From assembly GCF_900115735.1 (NCBI RefSeq), contig NZ_FOXO01000007.1:107217-171216 (forward strand): 64,000 nt of DNA. The letters are read 5' to 3'. Positions within the stretch are counted from its first letter, which is position 1, and the number at the start of each line of letters is the position of its first letter. Below the pieces are notes generated by a model, which did no database searches, was not told where the DNA came from, and saw only the letters and a list, made by a program, of their open reading frames with translations. Origin of the DNA: Butyrivibrio proteoclasticus. GTDB lineage: Bacteria; Bacillota; Clostridia; Lachnospirales; Lachnospiraceae. Below are positions 51,314 through 60,873 of the stretch, one piece after another. The translations under genes and the position numbers were made by a program.

Positions 51314-52294
51314 ATGGGTAACAGCGGTGAAAAGCGCAAGGGCTACCGCAAGATCGTTACTACTGAAGGAAAAGTCTTCTATAGTAAAGACTGTGGTCTC
51401 CCCGCTTACATGTGGCATCATAAGGCTTTATATCTGATGCTGCTGCCGGGACTATTATATTTTATAATGTTCCGTTACGTACCCATGGGAGGTTTGGTAA
51501 TTGCATTTAAGAATTACTCGCCGTTTCAGGGAATCTGGGGAAGCCCTTGGGTAGGCTTCGATAATTTCAAGCAGTTCTTTTCTAATGAGGACTTTTTGAT
51601 CCTTCTTAGAAATACACTTGGAATTTCGTTATTGCAGTTGGTTCTTTATTTTCCGGCACCAATCATCTTGTCTCTTTTATTAAATGAGATAAGACATAGC
51701 TGGTATAAAAGAACAGTGCAGACATTTATTTACATTCCACACTTTGTTTCATGGGTTATTGTAGCCAGCTTGTCATATCAGCTCTTTAACACAAACGATG
51801 GTCTTATCAATATGTTTGTTAAGGCAACGACAGGTGAGACAATTCCTATTCTTACAAGTGGAAAATACTTCTGGGGACTGATAGTTGGCCAGGATATCTG
51901 GAAAGAAACAGGTTATGGCACGATCATTTATCTGGCAGCTCTTGCGGGGGTTGATCAGGAAATGTATGAGGCAGCCAGAGTTGACGGCGCCGGAAGATGG
52001 CAGATGATGTGGAATATAACACTTCCTGCTATCAAGAGTACAGTAATCATCATGCTTATCTTAAGAGTTGGTTCTATTTTGAATACAGGTTATGAGCAGA
52101 TATTCCTTATGAGAAACGACCTTAACGTAGCATTTGCGGAAGTGTTTGATACCTTCATTTATACAAGAGGTATCCAGAATGCACAGTATTCATTCTCAAC
52201 GGCAGCAGGTATGTTTAAGTCTATTGTCGGAATGATCATGGTACTTGGTGCTAACTACACAGCTAAAAAAGCTGGTGAATCAGGAATATATTAA
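51314..52294 (+). CDS. ABC sugar permease, LplB-like
   Basis: A 326-residue inner-membrane permease with six transmembrane helices. The EAA loop is MYEAARVDGAGRWQMMWNITLP, the contact site for the shared ATPase. Length and sequence fit the LplB/YesP group used for large oligosaccharides. AGGAGGTAATT precedes the ATG. It is 12 nt upstream of the second permease, and the binding protein follows. The ATPase is not encoded here, as is common for these systems, which borrow an MsmX-type ATPase. Confidence 0.93.
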   Translation: MGNSGEKRKGYRKIVTTEGKVFYSKDCGLPAYMWHHKALYLMLLPGLLYFIMFRYVPMGGLVIAFKNYSPFQGIWGSPWVGFDNFKQFFSNEDFLILLRNTLGISLLQLVLYFPAPIILSLLLNEIRHSWYKRTVQTFIYIPHFVSWVIVASLSYQLFNTNDGLINMFVKATTGETIPILTSGKYFWGLIVGQDIWKETGYGTIIYLAALAGVDQEMYEAARVDGAGRWQMMWNITLPAIKSTVIIMLILRVGSILNTGYEQIFLMRNDLNVAFAEVFDTFIYTRGIQNAQYSFSTAAGMFKSIVGMIMVLGANYTAKKAGESGIY

Positions 52295-52306
52295 GGGAGG
52301 AAGAAA

Positions 52307-53224
52307 ATGGCTTCAGATACAAAGGCTATTAAGCGTGACAAGCGCGGAGTAAAGATGAGCCTTGGCTATAGGATCACAGATGTGATCATCTATACACTTA
52401 TGGGCTGTGTTGGCGTTATAACACTTCTTCCATTCCTGTATATTGCAGCCGGCTCTTTTGCGACTGACAGGGAACTTACAGAGAGAGCATTCTTTATCAT
52501 CCCTCATGTATGGTCACTAAACGCATATAAATATTCAATTAATAACGGAAATATCCTGATGGGCTTGAAAAACTCATTGATCCTTACATTTATGGGAACA
52601 ATTGTAAATATGGCTCTTTCTACCACATTTGCATATCCACTTTCCAAAAAGCATTTCAGAGGAAGAAACTTCTTCCTTAACATGGTTATCGTAACAATGC
52701 TTTTCTCAGGTGGTATGATCCCTACCTTCATGGTACTTAGAACTTACGGACTGTATGATTCATATTGGGCTCTTATCCTTATAGGAGCTATCAGCCCATT
52801 TAATATGATCATCATAAAGAATTTCTTCCAGGAGCTTCCACTTGAACTTGAGGAAGCAGCATACATGGACGGAGCAGGAGAGTTCTTCACATTTTTAAAG
52901 ATTGTACTTCCTCTTTCTAAGCCTGTACTTGCTTCGATATCTCTTTTCTATGCAGTAGGCTATTGGAATGACTATTTCAATGCGATGATCTATCTTCAGA
53001 CACCGACAAAATACACGGTTCAGATAATGCTTCGTAATATTGTATTAAAAGCCAGTGCCATCAGTGATGTAATGATGGATTACTACGATCAAAATGGTGC
53101 GCCACCTGATAAGGCGGTAAAAATGGCAACAACACTTATTGCGACAGTCCCTATTTTGATCGTTTACCCCTTTGTTCAAAAGTTCTTTACTAAAGGTGTA
53201 ATGGTGGGTGCGGTGAAGGGCTGA
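52307..53224 (+). CDS. ABC sugar permease, YtcP-like
   Basis: A 305-residue permease with six helices and the EAA loop ELEEAAYMDGAGEFFTFLKIVLPLS. It belongs with the YtcP/YesQ group that pairs with LplB-type proteins. GGGAGG lies 8 nt before the ATG. A stacked hairpin region of about 80 nt follows its stop and separates it from the binding protein gene; this may protect the upstream mRNA and set unequal expression. Confidence 0.93.
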   Translation: MASDTKAIKRDKRGVKMSLGYRITDVIIYTLMGCVGVITLLPFLYIAAGSFATDRELTERAFFIIPHVWSLNAYKYSINNGNILMGLKNSLILTFMGTIVNMALSTTFAYPLSKKHFRGRNFFLNMVIVTMLFSGGMIPTFMVLRTYGLYDSYWALILIGAISPFNMIIIKNFFQELPLELEEAAYMDGAGEFFTFLKIVLPLSKPVLASISLFYAVGYWNDYFNAMIYLQTPTKYTVQIMLRNIVLKASAISDVMMDYYDQNGAPPDKAVKMATTLIATVPILIVYPFVQKFFTKGVMVGAVKG

Positions 53225-53225
53225 G

Positions 53226-53308
53226 AGCACTTAACGAGGTTTTGCCGAGTTTAGTGCGAACGTCTTAAGGCGAGCATGCATAGCATGCGAGAGCTTAAGT
53301 TCCTTGTT
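53226..53308 (+). repeat. Stacked hairpins between permease and binding-protein genes
   Basis: GCACT-T-AAC...GTT-T-AGTGC encloses a tip with GAGG and CCGAG; then CTTAAG, GCATGC-ATA-GCATGC and CTTAAG form a second cruciform. No T-tract directly follows. The style is like the element at 13113-13268 (many short perfect arms, GA-rich loops), and both share AAC/GTT and GAGC-type elements. Confidence 0.65.
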
Positions 53309-53437
53309 TTTATATGCTGGCAAAATTGCTTATGCATAAATATTATTTGTCGCCAGTTAACTTAGCACTTCTGTTAATGAATGAATTCTCAAATGGTGAG
53401 ATTCAGATACACATTTTCTTTCTTAAGGAGGATTACA

Positions 53438-55039
53438 ATGAAAAAGAAGTTACTTGCAACATTACTTAGTGTAAGCATGGTAATGGGGATTGCAGCTTGT
53501 GGTTCACAGGCTACAACACAGACAACAGATTCTCAGACAACAACTGAGAGCACACAGACTGCAGATGCTACAACATCTACAGCTACTACTGAGGCAGCAG
53601 CAGAGACACCGGTTGAATATCCAACAGTTACATTTATGACAATTGATTTCAACTCAGGTGCTTCAAACACAGGTGATTATGCAGAGCAGATCATGCAGGA
53701 GCTTGAGGCTCATACAGGTGTTGATGTTGATATTCAGTGGGTACAGAATGATGTACTTGAAGAGAAGGCAACACTTGCTATGCAGGATCCTAAGTCAATG
53801 CCAATGATAATGACATGGAACGGAGCAGTTACAGGTACAGTTGTTACAGCAGCTAAGCAGGGGGCTTTTGTTGATCTTACAGAGTACCTTAAGGATACAG
53901 AGAAGTATCCAAACCTTTCAAAGCAGAATGCAGACGTTGCTAAGTCTCTTACAGTTGACGGCAAGCAGATCGGTATCTACAGAGCTCGTGTACTTGGAAG
54001 ATATGGTATGTCATATCGTAAGGACTGGGCTGATAAGCTTGGCCTTTCAGAACCTAAGACAATTGATGATGTTTACAACATGCTCTACAAGTTTACATAT
54101 GAAGATCCAGATGGAAATGGTCAGAACGATACAATCGGTATGGAAATGACATCTTATACAGGTCCTTTCGATATCATGCAGACATGGTTTGGATGCGGCA
54201 ACGGATGGGCAGAAGTTGATGGTAAGCTTGTTCCTGTATGGCAGCAGGAAGAGTACATGACAGCCCTTAACTGGTTCAAGAAGCTCTATTCAGAGGGACT
54301 TATGCCTTCAGACTGGGCATCACGTACAACAGATACATGGTCAGATGGATGTAAGAACGGTGAAAATGGTGTTTACATCGACGTTCTTGATGGTGGAAGA
54401 AGAGTTTGGGATTATTTTGTAAACAACGAGATTCCATCAGTTGTTGATCCTTCAGAGTTTGCTTCAATGAACCTTCTTAGCAACATTGAAGGCAAGACAA
54501 TGGCTACATCAGGTTACAACGGATATTTCACACTTTCAGCTTCAACTTGCGATACACCTGAAAAGGTAGAGGCTGCTCTTACATTCCTTGACAGAATGTG
54601 TGATGAGGAAATGCTTATCCTTACAGGCTATGGTCTTGAGGGAGTAAACTATGAGATCAATGAGAACGGCAACATTGTTCGTCTCGATTCAAGTGATGAT
54701 GCACTTAAGGCAAATTACGCAGGACTTAACCAGCTCGTTGCTTATATTCCAAACATCGATTCTACACTTGGCGAAGAAAAGACAGAGCGTCAGAATCTTG
54801 AAAATCAGGTAAAGGCAGATGCTGAGAAGTATGCAGTTATCAATCCTGCACTTCCATACCTTATCAACTCAACAACATACGCTTCAATGGGTAAGGATCT
54901 TGATGACAAGATTTCACAGGCACGTACACAGTACATCTGTGGTGAGATTGATGAGGCAGGCCTTAAGGCAGCTTGGGATGATGTTTTAAGCCGTGGTTAT
55001 GCAACAATCATTGACGAAGTAAATGCACAGATTCAGTAA
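53438..55039 (+). CDS. Extracellular sugar-binding lipoprotein (LplA/YtcQ-like)
   Basis: A 533-residue solute-binding protein of the large oligosaccharide type. The signal peptide ends in the lipobox GIAAC with Cys21, followed by a Thr/Gln/Ser-rich linker to about residue 55. The rest is a two-domain type 1 binding fold with acid and aromatic residues for sugar binding (DTWSDG; GGRRVWDYF). AAGGAGGATT precedes the ATG at 53438. Codons are strongly biased, suggesting high expression, as expected of a binding protein made in excess over its permeases. It should bind rhamnogalacturonan oligomers, by context. Confidence 0.94.
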   Translation: MKKKLLATLLSVSMVMGIAACGSQATTQTTDSQTTTESTQTADATTSTATTEAAAETPVEYPTVTFMTIDFNSGASNTGDYAEQIMQELEAHTGVDVDIQWVQNDVLEEKATLAMQDPKSMPMIMTWNGAVTGTVVTAAKQGAFVDLTEYLKDTEKYPNLSKQNADVAKSLTVDGKQIGIYRARVLGRYGMSYRKDWADKLGLSEPKTIDDVYNMLYKFTYEDPDGNGQNDTIGMEMTSYTGPFDIMQTWFGCGNGWAEVDGKLVPVWQQEEYMTALNWFKKLYSEGLMPSDWASRTTDTWSDGCKNGENGVYIDVLDGGRRVWDYFVNNEIPSVVDPSEFASMNLLSNIEGKTMATSGYNGYFTLSASTCDTPEKVEAALTFLDRMCDEEMLILTGYGLEGVNYEINENGNIVRLDSSDDALKANYAGLNQLVAYIPNIDSTLGEEKTERQNLENQVKADAEKYAVINPALPYLINSTTYASMGKDLDDKISQARTQYICGEIDEAGLKAAWDDVLSRGYATIIDEVNAQIQ

Positions 55040-55067
55040 AACAGATTTTTATTGCTAAAATAATAAA

Positions 55068-55098
55068 GAGCATGGGGCATAAGTCCCCATGCTCATTT
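55068..55098 (+). terminator. Terminator after the binding protein
   Basis: GAGCATGGGG (55068-55077) and CCCCATGCTC (55085-55094) form a perfect 10-bp stem, followed by ATTTT. It may reduce read-through into the enzyme genes. Confidence 0.82.
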
Positions 55099-55112
55099 TA
55101 AGAGGATGGGGT

Positions 55113-57683
55113 ATGAAGGTTCATAGATTGGCAGAGACTGCTGCAAAGGGTTATACAACATTTGGAAGTATGTGGGAGAGAGGAAGCGTTAAAAGAAATG
55201 CTTCTTTTTCTATAAAATACGGGGATAAAGAAGAAATACTTCAGTCGAGAGTGACAGCTTTTTGGCCTGATGGAAGTGTTAAGTGGGCTGCTCACGTAGT
55301 TGATACAGGAAAAATTGGAGATGTGGCTGAGGTTCTTCCGGTTTTGAATCAAGATGATGCAGAAGGTGCTATGGACACTTGCAATGTAAAAGAGAGCGAG
55401 AGCTCTTTTGACATAACAGCAGGTAAGTTATCGCTATCAGTAAACAAAGAAGGGAGCATCCTTTTTAGTGACCTTTGCTATGATGGGAAAATGTTGGCAA
55501 AATGCGCATATCTGCAGGTTTTAATTGAGAATCGTGAGGATGAGTATACAAAAAAGACAGTTCCTTTCGAGGGAGTTGTTGAAAAAGCTGAGATAAAAGA
55601 ATGCGGGATAACAAGGTGCGTCGTTAAGTTTAGCGGAATTCACAAAACACCATGTGACAGTAGGATCCCTTTTTCTATATTTATGGAAATCTATAAGGAT
55701 AGTCCGGAATTTAGATTTACCCATACATTTTTCTATGATGGGGATGAAGCAAAAGATTTTCTTAAAGGTGTCGGTATATCTTTTGATGTACCTGCAAAAG
55801 GGGAGCAGTACAACAGGCATGTAAAGTTCGCTACTGATAATGGCTGTTTCAATGAAGAAAATGCAATGCTTCTTTGCTGGCATCCAAGGGTTAATCCTGA
55901 TATTTATAAGGCCCAGGTTGCAGGAGAAAGATTGTCCTTTACAGAGAACAAAGATGAAGACATTGATGCCGTTAAAGCTTCTAAAGAGATACCTATATGG
56001 AATGATTATTATCTTTTTCAGGATAGTTCAGAGCATTTTGTCATAAGGAAAAGAACAAATAAAGAAAATGTGTGCTATATAGACTGTCTTAACGGAAACA
56101 GAGCAAAGGGAGTAGCTGCTTTTGGTTCTGAATGTGGCGGAATAATGGTGGGACTTAAGGATTTTTGGCAAAAGTATCCATCAACTATTGAATTTAAAGA
56201 TGTTTTGAAAGATATGGCAAGGGCTACAATCTGGCTTATACCTCCTCAGGCTGATGCCTATGACTTTAGGCATTATGAGGATACCGGCTATTCACAGACA
56301 TATTATGAGGGATTTGATGTTTATGGAGCCAGCGCTTATGGAATTGCCAATACATCGGAATACAGTATAAGGTTTTTTGATGAACTGATTCCGGCAGATA
56401 AAGAGATTGATGAATTCTGTGACAGGGTTCAAAACAGGGCATTTTACTATGCTGGGGCTGAATATCTTCATTCCCTTAGGGCTTTTGGATTCTGGAGTCT
56501 TGAAGAGAGGAAAACAAAGGCGGAAGAGTTTTTTGAACAGCAGATAGATAAGGTGTTTGATTTTTACAAAAACGAAATCGAGCAGCGCAAGTGGTACGGA
56601 ATCTTTGATTATGGCGATTTCATGCACACTTACGATCCATACAGGCATGTATGGCGCTATGACATGGGAGGCTATGCATGGCAGAATACGGAGCTTGTTC
56701 CGACTTTTTGGCTGTGGTTCTATTTTCTTCGAACAGGGCGAAGTGATGTGTTTAAGATCTGCGAGGCCATGACAAGGCATTGTTCAGAGGTTGACGTTTA
56801 TCACTTTGGAAAGTACAAGGGGCTTGGCTCAAGACATAATGTCCGCCACTGGGGATGCCCATGCAAGGAAGCCAGAATAGCTATGGCAGGACACCATAGA
56901 ATGTATTACTACCTCACAGGTGACTACAGGCTAATGGACTATTTTGAAGAGGTAAAAGACGCGGATGTGGCCGTAGGCGAAACGGACCCGCTTAGATTCT
57001 TTTTTGACAAAAAAGATATGGTTTATCCAACTCACGCCCGCACAGGCCCTGATTGGAGCAGCTTTTGTTCAGACTGGCTGACCTGGTGGGAGCAGAATGA
57101 GGATGAAAAGTATCTTGAAAAGATAAAGACAGGAATTGCTGATCTTAAGCAGACGCCGCTTAAGCTTATGTCAGGCACTGATTTTGAGTATGATCCTGAA
57201 ACCTCACATATGAGATATATTGGCGACAGGGCAACAGGAGGAAGCCACCTTTCAATCTGTCAGGGGTCAGAGCAGACCTGGCTTGAGATGACTCAGCTAC
57301 TCGATGACCCTGAGTGGGACAAGATGCTTGCTGATTATGGATGGTTTTATACCATTGATAACGCTGAGCAGAACCGCTTAACAGATGGAAAAATAGGGCA
57401 GAGACAGTTTGCTTATCCATTTATGGCGGCTGGTGTTGTTGCCTATGCTGCAAGCTATTATGACGATGAAAAGCTTGGTAAAAAGGTTTGGCAAATCTTA
57501 AAGGATGCTATTTCCTCTGAAACAGGCGATGATACTTATAAGGAAATCGTGGTTGAGAATGCCGGTAATCAGGAAAAGCTCAGGGAGATAACCGGAATAT
57601 CTACTAATGTTGCTGCTCAGTGGTGCCTCAATACTATTGTGGCTATGGAGTTTGCAAGAAAGTGGATGCCTAAGGAAATATAA
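55113..57683 (+). CDS. Exo-rhamnogalacturonan lyase (PL26/PcRGLX-like)
   Basis: An 856-residue protein with the three-part layout of PcRGLX-type exo-rhamnogalacturonan lyases. There is an N-terminal RIFT-type barrel (SVKRNASFSIKYGD, then RVTAFWPDGSVKWAAHV), a middle beta-sandwich (about 90-390) and a C-terminal alpha/alpha barrel with GSRHNVRHWGCPCKEARIAMAGHHRMYYYL and THARTGPDWSSF. The family removes unsaturated or terminal disaccharides from the chain end of rhamnogalacturonan I. There is no signal peptide. The ATG at 55113 follows AGAGGATGGGG. It begins the enzyme block. Confidence 0.85.
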   Translation: MKVHRLAETAAKGYTTFGSMWERGSVKRNASFSIKYGDKEEILQSRVTAFWPDGSVKWAAHVVDTGKIGDVAEVLPVLNQDDAEGAMDTCNVKESESSFDITAGKLSLSVNKEGSILFSDLCYDGKMLAKCAYLQVLIENREDEYTKKTVPFEGVVEKAEIKECGITRCVVKFSGIHKTPCDSRIPFSIFMEIYKDSPEFRFTHTFFYDGDEAKDFLKGVGISFDVPAKGEQYNRHVKFATDNGCFNEENAMLLCWHPRVNPDIYKAQVAGERLSFTENKDEDIDAVKASKEIPIWNDYYLFQDSSEHFVIRKRTNKENVCYIDCLNGNRAKGVAAFGSECGGIMVGLKDFWQKYPSTIEFKDVLKDMARATIWLIPPQADAYDFRHYEDTGYSQTYYEGFDVYGASAYGIANTSEYSIRFFDELIPADKEIDEFCDRVQNRAFYYAGAEYLHSLRAFGFWSLEERKTKAEEFFEQQIDKVFDFYKNEIEQRKWYGIFDYGDFMHTYDPYRHVWRYDMGGYAWQNTELVPTFWLWFYFLRTGRSDVFKICEAMTRHCSEVDVYHFGKYKGLGSRHNVRHWGCPCKEARIAMAGHHRMYYYLTGDYRLMDYFEEVKDADVAVGETDPLRFFFDKKDMVYPTHARTGPDWSSFCSDWLTWWEQNEDEKYLEKIKTGIADLKQTPLKLMSGTDFEYDPETSHMRYIGDRATGGSHLSICQGSEQTWLEMTQLLDDPEWDKMLADYGWFYTIDNAEQNRLTDGKIGQRQFAYPFMAAGVVAYAASYYDDEKLGKKVWQILKDAISSETGDDTYKEIVVENAGNQEKLREITGISTNVAAQWCLNTIVAMEFARKWMPKEI

Positions 57684-57724
57684 GAGGTATTAATGAAAAA
57701 GATATTGGGGATGGTTAATTAACT

Positions 57725-58453
57725 ATGGATAGAAAAACAAGAATATATCTTGTGGGGGATTCGACTGTACAGACATACAAATTGGAGGCTGCTCCTCAGT
57801 GCGGATGGGGAGCTATGCTCTATAGATATTTTTGTGATAACTATGTGAGTGTGTATCACTCGAAGGGTTCAAAATTTGAGAATGCTGTTACCTATGATGT
57901 TGAGGATTTCGTGATAGATAATAGAGCTATGGCTGGAAGGAGCCTTAAGAGCTTTTATGATGAAGGTCGCTTTGATGAAGTTATAAAAGACATATGCCAA
58001 GGGGACTATTGCCTTATACAATCAGCACATAATGATGCATATAAGGAGAAGGAAGAGCGTTTCCTGACTCCTGATGAATATGAAGAGAAGCTTATAAATG
58101 ATTATATTGCTCCACTTCTTGCCAAAAAAGCAGTGCCGGTCCTTGTGACTGCCATTGCAATGAAGGACTTTGATGAGGATGGAAATTGCAGGATTTCTTT
58201 TCCAAAGTATAGAGAAAAGATGCTGGAAGTTGCAACTAAGAAGAATCTCTTTTGCATAGACCTTGGGAAAATGACTGCAGAGTACAACAGCAGGATTGGT
58301 GAAGAGGCCTGCAAGGGGATATATATGAATTTGGATAAGTGTATGTTTGAGAGTGCGATTGAAGGAAAAGAAGACAATGCGCATCTTAAATTTGAGGGAG
58401 CCTTTATCTATGCAGGATTTGTGGCAAAAGAACTAAAGAAAATATTATCCTGA
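57725..58453 (+). CDS. Rhamnogalacturonan acetylesterase (CE12-like SGNH)
   Basis: A 242-residue single-domain SGNH hydrolase. LVGDSTVQTY carries the nucleophile Ser, NRAMAGRS the second block, SAHND the oxyanion Asn (Ala-His instead of Gly-His), and DNAHLKFEGA the Asp-His pair. This order matches CE12 enzymes such as YesT and YesY, which remove acetyl groups from galacturonate. There is no signal peptide. It lies between two lyase genes with a 13-nt gap to the next, so deacetylation and cleavage are coupled. Confidence 0.9.
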   Translation: MDRKTRIYLVGDSTVQTYKLEAAPQCGWGAMLYRYFCDNYVSVYHSKGSKFENAVTYDVEDFVIDNRAMAGRSLKSFYDEGRFDEVIKDICQGDYCLIQSAHNDAYKEKEERFLTPDEYEEKLINDYIAPLLAKKAVPVLVTAIAMKDFDEDGNCRISFPKYREKMLEVATKKNLFCIDLGKMTAEYNSRIGEEACKGIYMNLDKCMFESAIEGKEDNAHLKFEGAFIYAGFVAKELKKILS

Positions 58454-58465
58454 AGGAATGAACAT

Positions 58466-60700
58466 ATGGGACAGAGAGAAAATTTAGGAAGAGGTTTGAT
58501 TGCAGTAAAGACAAGCACCGGTATTTTTTTATCCTGGAGACTTTTTAAAAGAGAAGCATTTGGAAGTAATTTAACTGGGCTTGTTGGAGTTGACTTTAAG
58601 ATATACAGGGATGGAAAGAAGATAGCTACAGTTACGGATTCCACAAATTACCTGGATAAAGAGGGAAATGATAAATCAAAATATGCCGTCGAGGTCGATG
58701 AAAGCAGCATGATATCCGGGAATAAGGCTTTTGACAAGAACTTTTTTGCTGCAGGCAGGAGTCCTGAAGTTTCAGTTTGGGGAAGCGGAGAAAACTACCT
58801 TGATATTCCGGTTAAAAAGCCTGAAGGCGGAGTAACGCCAGCTGGAGAAACATTTGAGTACACTTTAAATGATATGAGCATCGGTGATGTCAACGGTGAT
58901 GGAGAGTACGAGTACATTGTAAAGTGGGATCCGACCAATTCTCAGGACGTTTCAATAAAGGGCTATACAGGAAGATGTATCATCGATTGTTATAGTCTGT
59001 CGGGGCATCTTTTCTGGAGACTTGATATGGGGCCCAATATCAGAGCAGGTGCCCACTACACTCAGTTCATGGTATATGATTTTGATGGCGATAGCAGGGC
59101 TGAAATGGCGGTAAAGACTGCGCCGGGAACAAAGATGATATGCTTTGGCGAAGGTGGAGAAGTGATTTCAGAGAACTATATTACGATTCCTGAAAAAGAC
59201 CTTTTGAAGGGATATTCCAATGAAGATAACTATGTGTGCTCTGCTGATGATTACAAAGAGCACATGAAGAATGTCTTTTTATCCTGGAAAGAGCATCCTG
59301 AAGTTAAGGCGGGAAACTGGCCTGATACTTTGGAGGAGTGCTTTGGAATCGAGAAAAGATATGACTATCCTTTGAGCGATGAGGATGCAGATGAGCTTAC
59401 TGACTATTTTCTTGATGTGTATGCTCCATCGAGAAGTCCTAAAAATGAGCTCAGGAAATTTGAGGGATTTATATATGAAGGTCCCGAATACCTGACCATG
59501 TTTGCAGGTGACGGTCGTGAACTTTCTACTATAGACTATCCTTTCGTGCGTGGCGATGACGGACTTATGTGGGGGGATTATTCAATGAAGAGGATTGAAC
59601 CCTGCAACAGAGTGGACAGATTCCTGGCAGGTGTGGCCTTTCTTGATGGTAAGAGACCAAGCCTTATCATGTGCAGGGGATATTATACCAGAACAACTCT
59701 TGCTGCCTACAATTTTGATGGCAAGGATTTTGTGGAAATCTGGAAAGTGGACAGTGGCCATGTACCTATGAGCAATCCTTTTAATGACAATCCTCATGCC
59801 GGTAAGGGAACTGACCCTGTTTATGGAATCCTGGCCGGACAGGGAAATCACAGCCTGTCTGTAGCTGATGTGGACGGGGATGGCAAGCAGGAAATCATTT
59901 ATGGTGCTGCCTGCATAGATCATGACGGAAGTGTTCTATATTCAAGCTATGATTATTTGCCTGATGGAACTTATGCCAAGATGGGTCATGGAGATTCCAT
60001 GCACGTTGCTCATATTGATCCTGACAGAGAGGGCTTTCAGATATTTAATGTATTTGAAGGTGCTGAGGCTGCTCCTTATGGCTATGCGCTTAGAGATGCT
60101 GCTACAGGTGAAGTGATACATGGCACGGATAAAGATGGCAATGATACAGGAAAGTTTGGCGTTTTTGCAACCAAAGACCTTGGAAGATGTATGATCGGGG
60201 ATATAGCCCCTAATGTCAGAGGACTTCAGTGCTGGGTAAATGATGTATATGACTGCAAGGGACAAGAGCTTCCACTTAAAGCTCCTTCCACCAATCAGGC
60301 CATCCGATGGGCGGCAGATCTTTCAACTCAGGTCATTGACGGTGCGGATTATTTAAAAGGCAGCCACAGTGGAGTGATAAATGACATCACCCACGGAGTA
60401 ATGCTTGATCCAAAGGGGACACTAACCAATAACGGAACCAAGGGCAATCCATGTCTTATAGCAGACCTTTTCGGGGATTTCAGAGAAGAGATTGTACTAA
60501 GGCTTGAGGATAGCAGTGCACTCAGAATTTATACAAATACAGATATTACAAGGCATAAGCTCTATACACCTATGGATGATGCAATGTACAGAGTAAGTAT
60601 AGCCTGGCAGAATAACTGCTATAACCAGACGGGCTACACGAGCTATTATTATGCATCTGACATGGATTTTTCAAAGGTGCCATTGGATTATAATGGCTGA
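58466..60700 (+). CDS. Rhamnogalacturonan lyase (PL11)
   Basis: A 744-residue lyase of the YesW/YesX type, larger than those (about 610-620) by insertions and no signal peptide. The N-terminal beta domain is followed by an eight-bladed propeller with repeated DxDGD Ca-binding loops: GDVNGDGEYEYIVKWDP, DFDGDSRAEMAVKTAPGT and DVDGDGKQEIIYGAA. PL11 enzymes cut the Rha-GalA bond by beta-elimination. The loop GAHYTQFMVYDFDGD matches the family core. It is the last gene of the block and is followed by fucO. Confidence 0.92.
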   Translation: MGQRENLGRGLIAVKTSTGIFLSWRLFKREAFGSNLTGLVGVDFKIYRDGKKIATVTDSTNYLDKEGNDKSKYAVEVDESSMISGNKAFDKNFFAAGRSPEVSVWGSGENYLDIPVKKPEGGVTPAGETFEYTLNDMSIGDVNGDGEYEYIVKWDPTNSQDVSIKGYTGRCIIDCYSLSGHLFWRLDMGPNIRAGAHYTQFMVYDFDGDSRAEMAVKTAPGTKMICFGEGGEVISENYITIPEKDLLKGYSNEDNYVCSADDYKEHMKNVFLSWKEHPEVKAGNWPDTLEECFGIEKRYDYPLSDEDADELTDYFLDVYAPSRSPKNELRKFEGFIYEGPEYLTMFAGDGRELSTIDYPFVRGDDGLMWGDYSMKRIEPCNRVDRFLAGVAFLDGKRPSLIMCRGYYTRTTLAAYNFDGKDFVEIWKVDSGHVPMSNPFNDNPHAGKGTDPVYGILAGQGNHSLSVADVDGDGKQEIIYGAACIDHDGSVLYSSYDYLPDGTYAKMGHGDSMHVAHIDPDREGFQIFNVFEGAEAAPYGYALRDAATGEVIHGTDKDGNDTGKFGVFATKDLGRCMIGDIAPNVRGLQCWVNDVYDCKGQELPLKAPSTNQAIRWAADLSTQVIDGADYLKGSHSGVINDITHGVMLDPKGTLTNNGTKGNPCLIADLFGDFREEIVLRLEDSSALRIYTNTDITRHKLYTPMDDAMYRVSIAWQNNCYNQTGYTSYYYASDMDFSKVPLDYNG

Positions 60701-60807
60701 AAAATATTGGTGTACATCTTTTTGATTCACCTGATATATCGGGAGTAAGAAATGATTGAAAATGCAAAGAAAATGGGCAAATTAGCTCATGTTTGAAAGG
60801 CTGTTTA

Positions 60808-60816
60808 TGGTAAAAT
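60808..60816 (+). promoter_or_regulatory. Extended -10 candidate of fucO
   Basis: TGGTAAAAT (TG, one base, TAAAAT). The gene also follows the PL11 gene at 173 nt, so it may have its own promoter as well as read-through. Confidence 0.45.
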
Positions 60817-60873
60817 TTTAATTGGGTTACATGCAAAAAACGCATAAAATATGTAAATGGAGGAAGGTAGAAA